Part shown: positions 1-7,971 of the stretch, one piece after another | Numbering within the stretch: position 1 is the stretch's first letter | Layout: each line of letters begins with the position of its first letter | Assembly: GCF_003290025.1 (NCBI RefSeq) | Contig: NZ_QNHG01000002.1 | Span: 167,122-231,121 of the forward strand | From: Pseudogemmobacter bohemicus | GTDB taxonomy: Bacteria > Pseudomonadota > Alphaproteobacteria > Rhodobacterales > Rhodobacteraceae | Direction: 5' to 3' | DNA: 64,000 nucleotides | The notes under the pieces: model-generated | Told to the model about the DNA's origin: nothing | What the model saw: the letters and a program-made list of their open reading frames with translations, nothing else | Databases searched by the model: none | Program-made: the position numbers and the translations under genes

Positions 1-472
1 TGATGTGATGCACAGCCTGGCCGAGAAAACCGGTGCGAAATCCTTCGTGCTGCCAGTACCGTTCTTCGCCCGCTCGGCGGCGGATCGCGAGGTGCTGCTG
101 TCGCAACCCGGCGTACGCGAGATTTTCGACATGTCTGCCAGCGCCGGGCTGAAACTCGTGGGGATCGGCACGGCGGATGCCGGGGCGGGGCTGGTCGCTT
201 CGGGCATGATAGAGCCGCGCGAGATCGACGAGATCACCGCCGCCGGCGGCATGGGCGAGATGCTGGGTCACTTCTTCGACCCGCTCGGGCGCGAGGTGGA
301 AACCAGCCTGACCGCCCGCACGCTTTCGGTCGGCTTCCGGCCGGGGGCGGACCGCATCGTCGCCATCGCGGGCGGCACCGACAAACACCGCGCCATCCGC
401 GCCGTGCTGGCCAGCGGGCGGCTTTCGGGCCTGATCACCGACGAGCCGACGGCGCGCGCGCTGCTGAACTGA
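1..472 (+). CDS. eryD: SorC/DeoR-family sugar-responsive regulator, C-terminal part (EryD-like)
   Basis: The reading frame is open at the left edge, so only the effector-binding C-terminal ~155 residues are present and the N-terminal helix-turn-helix lies outside the window. The segment with GIGTADAGAGLVASGMI, the GEMLGHFFDP stretch and the terminal ITDEPTARALL are typical of the sugar-phosphate-binding domain of SorC-family regulators, where the last motif ends most members. The next two genes (EryH-like and EryI-like isomerases) follow within 12 and 10 bases, which is the order of erythritol operons of Rhizobiales and Rhodobacterales, so an EryD-type repressor is inferred. Other polyol regulators of the family remain possible. 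Confidence 0.75.
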   Translation, partial: DVMHSLAEKTGAKSFVLPVPFFARSAADREVLLSQPGVREIFDMSASAGLKLVGIGTADAGAGLVASGMIEPREIDEITAAGGMGEMLGHFFDPLGREVETSLTARTLSVGFRPGADRIVAIAGGTDKHRAIRAVLASGRLSGLITDEPTARALLN

Positions 473-484
473 AAAGGGGCAAGA

Positions 485-1264
485 ATGGACCAGAAGACCT
501 GGACGGGGAAAACCTGGATCGGCACCAACTGGAAGATGCACAAGGACTGGGCGGCGGCGAAGCGCTTTGCCGAGGGGTTGATCGCGTCTGACAAAGACCG
601 CGATCCGCGCATCCAGCGTTTCATCATCCCGCCCTATCTTTATCTGCGTGAAATCAAAGAGATGCTGAAGGATACTTCGGTGAGGGTCGGCGCGCAGAAC
701 ATGCATTGGGAATCGGAAGGCGCCTTTACCGGCGAGATTTCCCCGATGATGCTGAAGGATGCCGGGCTCGATATGGTCGAGCTGGGCCATTCCGAGCGGC
801 GCGAGATGTTTGGCGAAACCGATGAGGGCGTCGGCCTGAAAACCGAAGCTGCGATCCGGCATGGTCTCACGCCGCTGATCTGCATTGGCGAAACGCTCGA
901 AGACCGCAATTCGGGCCGCGCAACCGAGGTGCTGGCGAAACAGACCCGCGCCGCGCTGGCGCGCCTTTCGTCCGAGCAGAAACAGGCCGAAATCCTGCTG
1001 GCCTATGAGCCGGTCTGGGCCATTGGCGTCAATGGCATCCCGGCAAAAGCCGATTACGCCGATCAACGCCAGGCAGAGATCATCGCTGTCGCCACCGAGG
1101 TTCTGGGCCGCCGCGTGGCCTGTCTTTATGGCGGCTCTGTCAATCCCGGCAATTGCGAGGAGCTGATCCAGTGCCCGCATATTGACGGTCTTTTCGTCGG
1201 TCGCTCGGCCTGGGAGGTCGAGGGCTATCTGGGTATCATGGCGCAAGTCAGCGCCAAACTGTGA
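485..1264 (+). CDS. eryH: TIM-barrel isomerase of the erythritol pathway (TpiA2/EryH-like)
   Basis: 259-residue triosephosphate-isomerase fold. TIM active-site elements are visible: substrate Lys in GTNWKMHK near the N-terminus, catalytic His in ELGHSERR, catalytic Glu in AYEPVWAIG, and the phosphate-binding YGGSVNP. The [19 protein letters not shown] stretch matches the TpiA2/EryH subgroup, which in erythritol catabolism isomerises L-3-tetrulose-4-phosphate to D-erythrulose-4-phosphate; glycolytic TIMs usually differ here. The start ATG follows an AAGGGG ribosome-binding site. It sits between the SorC-type regulator and rpiB. The family call is secure; the erythritol assignment rests on context and could instead mean a second glycolytic TIM. 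Confidence 0.82.
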   Translation: MDQKTWTGKTWIGTNWKMHKDWAAAKRFAEGLIASDKDRDPRIQRFIIPPYLYLREIKEMLKDTSVRVGAQNMHWESEGAFTGEISPMMLKDAGLDMVELGHSERREMFGETDEGVGLKTEAAIRHGLTPLICIGETLEDRNSGRATEVLAKQTRAALARLSSEQKQAEILLAYEPVWAIGVNGIPAKADYADQRQAEIIAVATEVLGRRVACLYGGSVNPGNCEELIQCPHIDGLFVGRSAWEVEGYLGIMAQVSAKL

Positions 1265-1274
1265 GGGAAACCAC

Positions 1275-1736
1275 ATGAAACTCGCAATCGCAGGCGACAG
1301 CGCCGGTGAAGGTCTGGCGAAAGTGCTCGCCGAACACCTGAAGGGAAAATTCGAGGTCTCGGAAATCTCGCGCACCGATGCGGGTCCGGATGCGTTTTAC
1401 GCAAACCTCTCGGACCGGGTGGCCTCGGAAGTCATCGCCGGCAAATATGACCGCGCGATCCTTGTCTGCGGCACCGGCATCGGCGTCTGCATCGCGGCGA
1501 ATAAAGTGCCGGGCATCCGCGCCGCGCTGACGCATGACACCTATTCCGCCACTCGCGCGGCCTTGTCGAACAATGCCCAGATCATCACCATGGGGGCGCG
1601 CGTGATCGGCTCGGAACTCGCGAAAGCCATCGCGGATGCCTGGCTGGCCGAGACCGAAAACTTCGACGCCGCCGGCAAATCGGCCAGCAATGTCGATGCC
1701 ATCGACGCGGTTGATGCCAAATACAATAAGGGCTGA
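1275..1736 (+). CDS. rpiB: Ribose-5-phosphate isomerase B family (EryI-like)
   Basis: 153 residues, normal RpiB length. The family Cys motif is present ([14 protein letters not shown], catalytic Cys in CGTGIG), as are the phosphate-binding [21 protein letters not shown] region with its conserved Asn residues and the GARVIG turn. In erythritol operons this protein (EryI) interconverts D-erythrulose-4-phosphate and D-erythrose-4-phosphate, delivering the product to the pentose phosphate pathway. The ATG at 1275 begins MKLAIAGD, the standard N-terminus, after GAGGGAAACCAC; the open frame extends further upstream without a better start. It lies 10 bases after the EryH-like gene and is cotranscribed by position. 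Confidence 0.85.
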   Translation: MKLAIAGDSAGEGLAKVLAEHLKGKFEVSEISRTDAGPDAFYANLSDRVASEVIAGKYDRAILVCGTGIGVCIAANKVPGIRAALTHDTYSATRAALSNNAQIITMGARVIGSELAKAIADAWLAETENFDAAGKSASNVDAIDAVDAKYNKG

Positions 1737-1750
1737 GCCCCATTGAACAA

Positions 1751-1783
1751 CAAGCCCCCGGGGTCTATCCCCGGCCGGGCTTG
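1751..1783 (+). terminator. GC-rich hairpin after rpiB
   Basis: Inverted repeat: CAAGCCC plus CCGGGG, loop TCTAT, then CCCCGG, a CC bulge and GGGCTTG. It ends the isomerase operon but is not followed by a T-tract, so termination is probable rather than certain. A second short stem (CCCGC/GCGGG, 1818-1834) lies just before the next gene. Confidence 0.5.
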
Positions 1784-1842
1784 TCGGGGCGCGAACCTCC
1801 TCCTCCTCCTCTCGCGCCCCGCTTCTTTTGCGGGAGAAGACC

Positions 1843-2820
1843 ATGCTGCGCCTGCCTGCCGACCATGCGCCCGAAGGGATGCTGCTTGAGGATTTTCTCA
1901 CCGGCAAATCCGGGCCGGTTTCTGTGGTTCGCGCTTTCGCCCAGGCGCTGCCCGGCATTGCGGGGCGGCTGGCGGCGGGGCGGCTTTATTCCGATCCGGC
2001 GGCGGTGATCGGCATCAATGAAAGCGGCGACAAGCAAAAGGCGATGGATGACGCGGCGCATCACTATGTGCTGCCCTATCTGCGCGCGGCGGGCGTACGG
2101 CTGGTCCTGTCCGAGGAAGCCGAAGAAATCGTCACGCTGAACCCGGAGGGGCTTTGGGATGTGTCGATGGACCCGATTGACGGGTCGAACTCCATCGGGA
2201 TCGGCGCGCCTTTGGGCATGTTTTTTGCCGTGTTCCCGGCGGGTGGTGCGGATTTCCTGCGCCCCGGGTCTGAGATCGTCGCGGCGGGCTATGCCTCGAT
2301 CGGCCATTCGCTGGATTATGGGTTCACGCTGGGCCAGGGGGTGAACCTCTTCGGCTACGACCCCGAAGGCCGCGCCTTCCGCCAGACCCATGCCAATGTC
2401 ACGCTGAAGCCCAGGGCCTCGACCATTGCCTATAATGCCTCGAACCAGCGGCATTGGGCGAAAGGGTTGCAGGACTGGGTCTGCGATGTCGAACTGGGTC
2501 GCGACGGCCCCCGCGGGCGCGATTTCAACATGCGCTGGCTGGCAGCGGCGGCGGGGGAGTTGCACCGTATCCTGATCGAGGGCGGTGCCTTTCTGTACCC
2601 CGCCGACAGCCGCAAGGGTTACGCGCATGGCCGGCTGCGCACACTTTATGAGGCCTTCCCGATTGCCTTCCTGATCGAACAGGCGGGCGGCAAGGCCACG
2701 GATGGCGTCAACACGATCCTGACCCGCCTGCCTCAGGCGCATCACGAACATACGCCGCTGGTATTCGGCGCGGCGGAAGAGGTTGATATCATCCGCGATT
2801 ACCTGACGCGCCCTGTCTGA
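1843..2820 (+). CDS. fbp: Class I fructose-1,6-bisphosphatase family
   Basis: 325 residues of the FBPase/inositol-phosphatase metal-dependent fold. The metal and phosphate site SMDPIDGSNSIGIG is present with an upstream acidic pair (EEAEEI). The C-terminal part has the substrate-binding Tyr/Lys segment (DSRKGYAHGRLRTLYEAFP) and EQAGGKATDG. It hydrolyses fructose-1,6-bisphosphate; members in Calvin-cycle alphaproteobacteria also accept sedoheptulose-1,7-bisphosphate. ATG at 1843 follows GGGAGAAGACC; a TTG 15 bases upstream is a weaker option. It is downstream of the erythritol isomerases on the same strand, past a hairpin. An inferred role is dephosphorylating a bisphosphate formed from erythrose-4-phosphate or triose phosphates. 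Confidence 0.87.
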   Translation: MLRLPADHAPEGMLLEDFLTGKSGPVSVVRAFAQALPGIAGRLAAGRLYSDPAAVIGINESGDKQKAMDDAAHHYVLPYLRAAGVRLVLSEEAEEIVTLNPEGLWDVSMDPIDGSNSIGIGAPLGMFFAVFPAGGADFLRPGSEIVAAGYASIGHSLDYGFTLGQGVNLFGYDPEGRAFRQTHANVTLKPRASTIAYNASNQRHWAKGLQDWVCDVELGRDGPRGRDFNMRWLAAAAGELHRILIEGGAFLYPADSRKGYAHGRLRTLYEAFPIAFLIEQAGGKATDGVNTILTRLPQAHHEHTPLVFGAAEEVDIIRDYLTRPV

Positions 2821-2829
2821 ACGCTGGCG

Positions 2830-3756
2830 TCAGAACACCGACCAGCCCATCCGGTGCGACAGCATCTCCAGCGCCTCTGACCCCAGCAGGGAATTCCCGT
2901 TGGCGTTCAGCCCCGGCGACCAGACCGCGACCGAGGCCACCCCTGGCACAATCGCCAGAATTCCGCCTCCGACCCCGCTTTTCCCTGGGATACCAACGCG
3001 GTAAGCGAAATCACCCGAACCGTCATAATGGCCGCAGGTCATCATCAGCGCATTGATCCGCCGCGCCCGCACAGACGAGATCACCGAGCGCCCGGTGACC
3101 GGATTGCGCCCCGCATTGGCCAGAAAGCCGCCGGCCCGGGCCAGTTGGGCGCAGCTCATGGTCACGGCGCAATGGTGGAAATAGACGCCCAGAACATGGT
3201 CGGGCGGGTTCATCAGATTGCCCCAGGAATGCAGGTAATTCGCCAGCGCTGCATTGCGAAACCCGGTCGCTTTTTCCGCCCGCGCCACCAAAGGATCGGC
3301 GCTGATGGTCTCATCATCCGAGACGAAGCGCAGAAAGCGCAGGATCTCGCCAATCGTCTCGCGCGGCGCGCGGGCATGGGCCAGCAAGGCATCCGCCACC
3401 ACCAGCGCGCCGGGATTGATGAACGGATTGCGCGGGATGCCCTTTTCCTGCTCCAGCAGCACGATGGAGTTGAAGGCGCTGCCCGACGGCTCCCGCCCGA
3501 CCCGGCGCCAGAGTGCATCGCCATACATGCCAAGCGCCAGCGTCAGGGTGAAGACCTTGGAAATCGACTGGATCGAAAAGGGCAGATCGGCCTCGCCGGC
3601 GGTGAAAAGCCCGCCCTCATTCAGCGCGACCGCGATGCCGAAATGCTGCGGGCTGACATGGGCCAGCGGCGGGATGTAATCGGCGGGCTTGCCGCGCTCC
3701 TCGCGGGTGGCGAGGGTGGCGGTGATCTCGTTCAGGATGTCTTGCAGCTTGTCCAT
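2830..3756 (-). CDS. glsA: Glutaminase A
   Basis: 308 residues, usual length for serine-dependent bacterial glutaminases, which hydrolyse L-glutamine to glutamate and ammonia. The catalytic Ser-x-x-Lys is in [10 protein letters not shown], followed by the typical [10 protein letters not shown] and [14 protein letters not shown] blocks, YFHHCAVTM and [14 protein letters not shown] near the C-terminus. ATG at 3756 begins MDKLQDIL; an in-frame TTG 36 bases upstream is less likely. It lies 39 bases after the adenylate-forming gene on the same strand, so it may be the last gene of that transcript. It converges with fbp, leaving a 9-base gap. Confidence 0.93.
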   Translation of the reverse strand: MDKLQDILNEITATLATREERGKPADYIPPLAHVSPQHFGIAVALNEGGLFTAGEADLPFSIQSISKVFTLTLALGMYGDALWRRVGREPSGSAFNSIVLLEQEKGIPRNPFINPGALVVADALLAHARAPRETIGEILRFLRFVSDDETISADPLVARAEKATGFRNAALANYLHSWGNLMNPPDHVLGVYFHHCAVTMSCAQLARAGGFLANAGRNPVTGRSVISSVRARRINALMMTCGHYDGSGDFAYRVGIPGKSGVGGGILAIVPGVASVAVWSPGLNANGNSLLGSEALEMLSHRMGWSVF

Positions 3757-3795
3757 GCGCCAAGCCTGCCCGTGGCCGCCGCCCTCTGGCAAGCC

Positions 3796-5079
3796 CTATG
3801 CGCGTTTCACGATTACACGGCGGCGCTTGGCATCCGGGCTTGCAGGCAGACCACGATGGACCTGCATCGCCGGCGCGCGGCATCCCAGCCCGGCAGCCAG
3901 TCGGGTAAGCGCGTGTTGCAGAGCCGGGCCGGCAATCTCCGGCACGCTGGTGTCAAGCCAGATATCCAGCCTCTCGCCCTGCTGGATCACCCGGTAATCG
4001 CGCACCGGCACCGGGAGGGTCGCCACCGCCTGGCGGATCGCGTCCGAGGGCACCAGGCGCGGGCGCCCATCCACGCCCGGCCACCACAGGATGTCATCGG
4101 CGCGCCCCTCGATCCGGGTCAGGCGCTGGCTGGCACAGCCGCAAGGGCAGGGATCGGGGTCGGGGATCAGCACATCATCCAGACGGTAGCGCAGGATCGG
4201 CAGGCTCTCCCGGGTAAAATCAGTGATCACCGGGCAAAAGGCGCCGGTCTCGTCGTCGATCACATCACGGTCGAAACGGATATAGCGTTCGTTCAGATGC
4301 AGCGATCCATGGCGACAGCTATAGCCGAGAACGCCCTCGGTGCATTGATAGGCCTGATCGGGGCGCAGGCCGAAAACAGTCTCTGTTAAGGTCGAATCTT
4401 CGGGTGAGAGTACTTCGGCGACCGAGATGATCCGCTTCGGGGCGATCCCGATCTCGCCCCTCTGCTGCGCCTTTGCGATCAGGCCCAGGATCTGCGCGGG
4501 CGCGATCAGCACGGTCGGATTCTGCCGGTTCAGCTCCGGCAAATGCGCCGGGAAATCCGACAAGAGATCATAGAAGCGAAACTGCATCAGCGCATTCGAC
4601 AGGCTCTCATACAGCGCGTTATTCGCGCGCAGGAAAAACGCGATCCTTTGCCGCGACAAAAGCGGCGCCGGCCAGAACCGGCCGCACATGACGGCAGCCC
4701 AGAGCGCGCGCTCGCGCCCATTGGTCAGGAACAGCCCGCGCTGGCCCGAGGTCCCGGTCGAAAGCCCCACCGCCACGCCGCCGATCATGGGCGAGAAATC
4801 GCGGCTCTCCTCCGAGCGCAGCGCCACCTCCAGCGCATGATCGCGATGGATGCCGCAAGTGTTGATGCCGGTGAAATGCTCCATCAACCGGGCCTTGTTC
4901 ATCAGCGGCCAGTCGGCAATCGGGCGGCTGGCATGGGCTGCGTAAAAGGGCGAGCGCGGCATGATGGTCTTGCGCAACCGCGCCATCCCGGCCGCCTGCC
5001 ACGCCTCGATCTCGGTCCGCGAGCGAAAGCCGCGCCCGTAGCGGGCGGTAAGAAAGGCGCGAAGCGGCGGGGCATTCAT
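3796..5079 (-). CDS. Adenylate-forming enzyme of the CapK/F390-synthetase-related family
   Basis: 427 residues. ANL-superfamily signatures appear in order: phosphate loop LSTGTSGQRG (~residue 110), YQCTEGVLGY (A5-type), RYRLDDVLIPD (A7/A8-type) and CPCGCASQRLTRIEGRADD, a PaaK/CapK-like C-terminal hinge. It is closer to coenzyme F390 synthetase-related proteins than to long-chain acyl-CoA ligases. The expected chemistry is ATP-dependent activation of a carboxylate; the substrate is unknown. Its ATG overlaps the stop of the metallo-hydrolase gene (ATGA), showing translational coupling, and it is the last gene of a ketosynthase III operon. It could make an acyl-CoA or AMP ester, or act like OleC to close a lactone, but this is inference. 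Confidence 0.8.
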   Translation of the reverse strand: MNAPPLRAFLTARYGRGFRSRTEIEAWQAAGMARLRKTIMPRSPFYAAHASRPIADWPLMNKARLMEHFTGINTCGIHRDHALEVALRSEESRDFSPMIGGVAVGLSTGTSGQRGLFLTNGRERALWAAVMCGRFWPAPLLSRQRIAFFLRANNALYESLSNALMQFRFYDLLSDFPAHLPELNRQNPTVLIAPAQILGLIAKAQQRGEIGIAPKRIISVAEVLSPEDSTLTETVFGLRPDQAYQCTEGVLGYSCRHGSLHLNERYIRFDRDVIDDETGAFCPVITDFTRESLPILRYRLDDVLIPDPDPCPCGCASQRLTRIEGRADDILWWPGVDGRPRLVPSDAIRQAVATLPVPVRDYRVIQQGERLDIWLDTSVPEIAGPALQHALTRLAAGLGCRAPAMQVHRGLPASPDAKRRRVIVKRA

Positions 5080-5894
5080 GCGAAAGCCTCCGGACAATGC
5101 GAGGGCCAGAGGCTGATATCGGGGCGCTGCTGCGCCAGATCGCACAAGGCGGCAAAGGTGGCATGACAGGCGCCCGCATCGCCCAGCCGGCGCAGGGTGA
5201 TGTCCGGCGGCGGCGCGCGGTCGCGCAGGGCCTGGCGGCTCCAGGCGGCATCGGCGATCAGAAAGGCGGGGCCCGTGCTGGTCTGCGGCAGCAAGAGGCC
5301 GAATTGCCCATGTCCATGCCCGGGCAGGCTGACCGCCAACAGGCTGCCATCAGCGGCGAGATCGTAAAAAGGGAAAGGAAGCCCGGTGCCCAGGGCATCC
5401 GGCGCCACTGGGAAATCCTCGATAAACTGCGGATGCAGAGACTGAATCCGCTGCCTGAGCCGCTCGGGGCAACCGGCCTTCAACGTGGTGAGGCGGTTGC
5501 CCTCTTGCAGATGTTCCCAGGCTTTGCGCGAGGTGATGACCGGCGCTGGCGGAATGTCGAAAAGCCCCGCAACATGGTCGGCGTGAAGATGCGAAAGCAG
5601 GATGAGGCCTGGCCGCGCCCCGTGCTTTTCCAACAATGCGGGCAGGCGTTGATCCGGCGGCTGCTGCACGGGGGTCAGCCAGCGGTAGAGCCGCTCGGGA
5701 AAGGGGCGCGTCGCGTCAAAAAAAGCCGGGCCGTAGCCAGTATCGAACAGGATATCGCCCAGGGTCGGATGGCGGATCAGCACGGATCCGGCAGGGAAAC
5801 GCATTGGCCACCAGCTCGCATCGCGGCGCGACAACCGCGCAGGCGCGCTACAATGGCCAACACGAAGGGGGATGATTTCAGGCAGCATAGTCAC
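5076..5894 (-). CDS. Metallo-beta-lactamase-fold hydrolase
   Basis: 272 residues with a complete dinuclear metal site: HxHxDH in SHLHADHVAGL (His102, His104, Asp106, His107), a third His in LPGHGHGQFG, bridging Asp in FLIADAAW and a final His in WPSHC. The arrangement resembles lactonases and other small-ester hydrolases of the fold. No signal peptide is seen, so it acts in the cytoplasm. The 5' end overlaps the reductase gene. A GTG at 5894 has GAGGG five bases upstream; the ATG at 5888 is an alternative. In this operon it occupies the place that an alpha/beta hydrolase (OleB) has in olefin clusters, suggesting hydrolysis of a pathway ester, thioester or lactone. The substrate is unknown. 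Confidence 0.85.
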   Translation of the reverse strand: MTMLPEIIPLRVGHCSAPARLSRRDASWWPMRFPAGSVLIRHPTLGDILFDTGYGPAFFDATRPFPERLYRWLTPVQQPPDQRLPALLEKHGARPGLILLSHLHADHVAGLFDIPPAPVITSRKAWEHLQEGNRLTTLKAGCPERLRQRIQSLHPQFIEDFPVAPDALGTGLPFPFYDLAADGSLLAVSLPGHGHGQFGLLLPQTSTGPAFLIADAAWSRQALRDRAPPPDITLRRLGDAGACHATFAALCDLAQQRPDISLWPSHCPEAFA

Positions 5895-6852
5895 GGATTC
5901 CCTCGGCCAATGTCACCTGCGGAACATAGCGCAGATCAGCCCGCGCCCTGGAGATATCCAGCGTCAGGCTGCGGCCCAGCGAGGCCACGGCCTGGCGGGT
6001 CAGCACCGGCTCGACCTGCGGCCGGACCAGGTGATGCAGGGTCTCAAGCCCGGTGGCGATCGCCATGGCAACGCCATAGGACAGATGCCTGCGGCGCGGC
6101 GAGAGGCCGAAGAGATCCGCCGCTGCACCGGCAAGCTGCGAGAACCGCCAGGTCTCGCCCGAGGTGATGTTGAACGCCCGCCCTCCCGCCGTTTCCGCAT
6201 GATCCGCCGCCAGCACCATCGCCCGCGCCGCATCCGAGACATGGGTGATGTCGATCAGCGCCTCGCCGCCGGCAATCAGCGGCAGCGTGCCGCGCCGCAT
6301 CGCCGTCAGCAGGCGCGGCATCAGCGCACGGTCTCCGCGACCATAGATCGCGCGGGGGCGCAAAGCGACCACCCGCATCGTGCCGGGCTGGTCGTATGAC
6401 AGGGCCAGCGCCTCGGATTCCGCTTTGGTACGGGCGTAATGGCTGGCAAAGCGGGCGGGCAGCAGAGCATCCTCGGCCAGATCAAAGCGGTCAGTGCCAT
6501 CGGCATAGATGCTGGGCGAAGAGGCAAAGATGAAACGCTGCACCCCGGACGCGCGCGCGGCCTCCAGCAGGCGGCGGGTTGCATCGACATTCAGCGCCTG
6601 GAAATCGGCGGCGCGGCCCCAGGCCGAAGACAGCGCCGCGCAGTGGAAAACAGTCTCTGTGCCGGCCAGAAACGGGGTCAGTGACCCCGGATCGCAGAGG
6701 TCAAGCGGCAGAAACCGCGCCCCTTTCTGCGCCAGATCCGCCCCGGCGGCGGCATCGCGCCCCTGGGCGGTGACGCTCATCCCTGCGGCCAGCAACTGGC
6801 GCGCGATACCGCCGCCCAGACAGCCGGTCGCCCCTGTGATCAGCACCGCCAT
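5878..6852 (-). CDS. NAD(P)-dependent epimerase/reductase, extended SDR (OleD/3-beta-HSD-like)
   Basis: 324 residues. The Rossmann signature GATGCLGGG lies at residues 7-15. The catalytic set comprises Ser in FASSPSIY and the YxxxK of SHYARTKAE, and FHCAALSSAWG is typical of extended SDRs that reduce or oxidise hydroxyl/keto groups on hydrophobic substrates. It resembles OleD and 3-beta-hydroxysteroid dehydrogenase-like enzymes. Start and stop codons overlap with the ketosynthase upstream (TGATG) and the metallo-hydrolase downstream, so all three are coupled. The inferred job is reduction of the beta-keto product made by the adjacent ketosynthase. Cofactor preference cannot be read with confidence. 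Confidence 0.83.
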   Translation of the reverse strand: MAVLITGATGCLGGGIARQLLAAGMSVTAQGRDAAAGADLAQKGARFLPLDLCDPGSLTPFLAGTETVFHCAALSSAWGRAADFQALNVDATRRLLEAARASGVQRFIFASSPSIYADGTDRFDLAEDALLPARFASHYARTKAESEALALSYDQPGTMRVVALRPRAIYGRGDRALMPRLLTAMRRGTLPLIAGGEALIDITHVSDAARAMVLAADHAETAGGRAFNITSGETWRFSQLAGAAADLFGLSPRRRHLSYGVAMAIATGLETLHHLVRPQVEPVLTRQAVASLGRSLTLDISRARADLRYVPQVTLAEGIRDYAA

Positions 6853-7865
6853 CAGTAGCGCACCACCATACCGCCAAGCGACACCCCGGCAGAGGTGCCG
6901 ACCAGCATCGCAAGATCACCCCGCTTCAGCCGCCCCGAAGTGATCGCATGATGCAAAGCCGTCGGAATCGAGGTGGCGATCTGATTGCCGAGGCTGCCAA
7001 AGGTGCGGATCACCTTTTCCAGCGGCACGCCCAGCCGCGCCAGCCCATGATCCAGCGCCGGGCCCGAGGCCTGATGCGGCACGATACAGGCCAGATCGCG
7101 GTAGCCGATCCCGGCCTCGGCCATGAGCGCCTTGAGAAAACGCGGCAGATAGCGCGCCGAGATCCGGAAAGCGGTCTGGCCATCCATATGGAAGACATTG
7201 GTGCGGCCCAGCAATTCGGGGTCACGGGCACCGCCGTAACGGGTGCCGCCGCCCTCCAGCACGCAGGCGGCCTGACCTTCGGAATAGGTCTCGAAGCGGC
7301 TGGCCAGCACGCCCTCCCGATCATCGGCCCCCAGCACCACCGCCGCCGCGCCATCACCGAAAATCGCCGCCGTATCGGGTTCGGCCCAGTCCAGCCCGAC
7401 CGAGGCGATATCGGCGGAAAAGACCAGCACACGCCGCGCCCGGCCGGCCGCGATCCGCAACGCGGCGAGGTCCAGCGCCTGGACAAAGCTGAGACAGGTC
7501 GCGTTCACATCATAGGAGGGCACCCCGGATTTCCCCAGGCCCAGCCGCGCCTGCACCAGCGTCGCGGTCGAGGGAATCGCCTGTTCCATTACCCCGCAGG
7601 CACCGAGAATCAGGTCCAGATCGCTGGCTTTCATCCTTGCCGCCCGCAACGCCTGCGCCGCCGCCTCGGCCGCCATCATCGACGAGCTTTCGCCCTGGCC
7701 CGCGACATGGCGGACGGCAAGCCCATAGCGCGCCTCGGTGGTGCCATCGGCCCAGCCGAAACGATGGTCGATTTCGGCCGAGGTCAGGCGGTGGCGGGGC
7801 AGATAGGTTCCGGTGCCAAGGATGCGCATCGCGGCGGGGGTAACCCGGTTGGACAGACTCGGCAT
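6852..7865 (-). CDS. Beta-ketoacyl synthase III family (FabH/OleA-like thiolase fold)
   Basis: 337 residues of thiolase fold. The Cys-His-Asn triad is visible: Cys124 in VNATCLSF, His264 in VPHQAS and Asn294 in SLGNQIATS, with GDGAAAVVLG between. It condenses an activated acyl group with a second acyl carrier. It is unlikely to be the housekeeping FabH because the usual GNTSAAS segment is GNQIATS and the gene heads a small accessory operon rather than a plsX/fab operon. The ATG at 7865 has AAGGTG at a good distance; a later ATG (7829) would remove 12 residues. A TGAACATTGTTCA palindrome lies only 13 bases upstream, so a TetR repressor probably controls it. Confidence 0.85.
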   Translation of the reverse strand: MPSLSNRVTPAAMRILGTGTYLPRHRLTSAEIDHRFGWADGTTEARYGLAVRHVAGQGESSSMMAAEAAAQALRAARMKASDLDLILGACGVMEQAIPSTATLVQARLGLGKSGVPSYDVNATCLSFVQALDLAALRIAAGRARRVLVFSADIASVGLDWAEPDTAAIFGDGAAAVVLGADDREGVLASRFETYSEGQAACVLEGGGTRYGGARDPELLGRTNVFHMDGQTAFRISARYLPRFLKALMAEAGIGYRDLACIVPHQASGPALDHGLARLGVPLEKVIRTFGSLGNQIATSIPTALHHAITSGRLKRGDLAMLVGTSAGVSLGGMVVRY

Positions 7866-7877
7866 GGCACACCTTAT

Positions 7878-7890
7878 TGAACATTGTTCA
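7878..7890. promoter_or_regulatory. Probable TetR operator 1
   Basis: Perfect palindrome TGAACATTGTTCA, 13 bases before the ketosynthase start codon. It has the same half-sites (TGAAC/GTTCA, 3-base spacer) as a second copy 53 bases away in the same divergent intergenic region. Confidence 0.65.
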
Positions 7891-7930
7891 CTAACTCTTG
7901 ACCTGCGCCGGGCTTTCCGTCAAGAAGTTT

Positions 7931-7945
7931 CTGAACAACGTTCAG
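7931..7945. promoter_or_regulatory. Probable TetR operator 2
   Basis: Inverted repeat CTGAAC-AAC-GTTCAG, 27 bases before the tetR start codon. It shares the TGAAC-N3-GTTCA core with operator 1, suggesting that one repressor controls both divergent transcripts and itself. Confidence 0.65.
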
Positions 7946-7971
7946 TTGGCAATACCAGACGGAGGCTGACC

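Noticed and set aside
3028..4389. Plus-strand open frame of 453 codons opposite glsA and the adenylase gene
   Set aside because: Composition is Arg/Gln/Pro-rich with no motif, and both opposite genes have clear family signatures.
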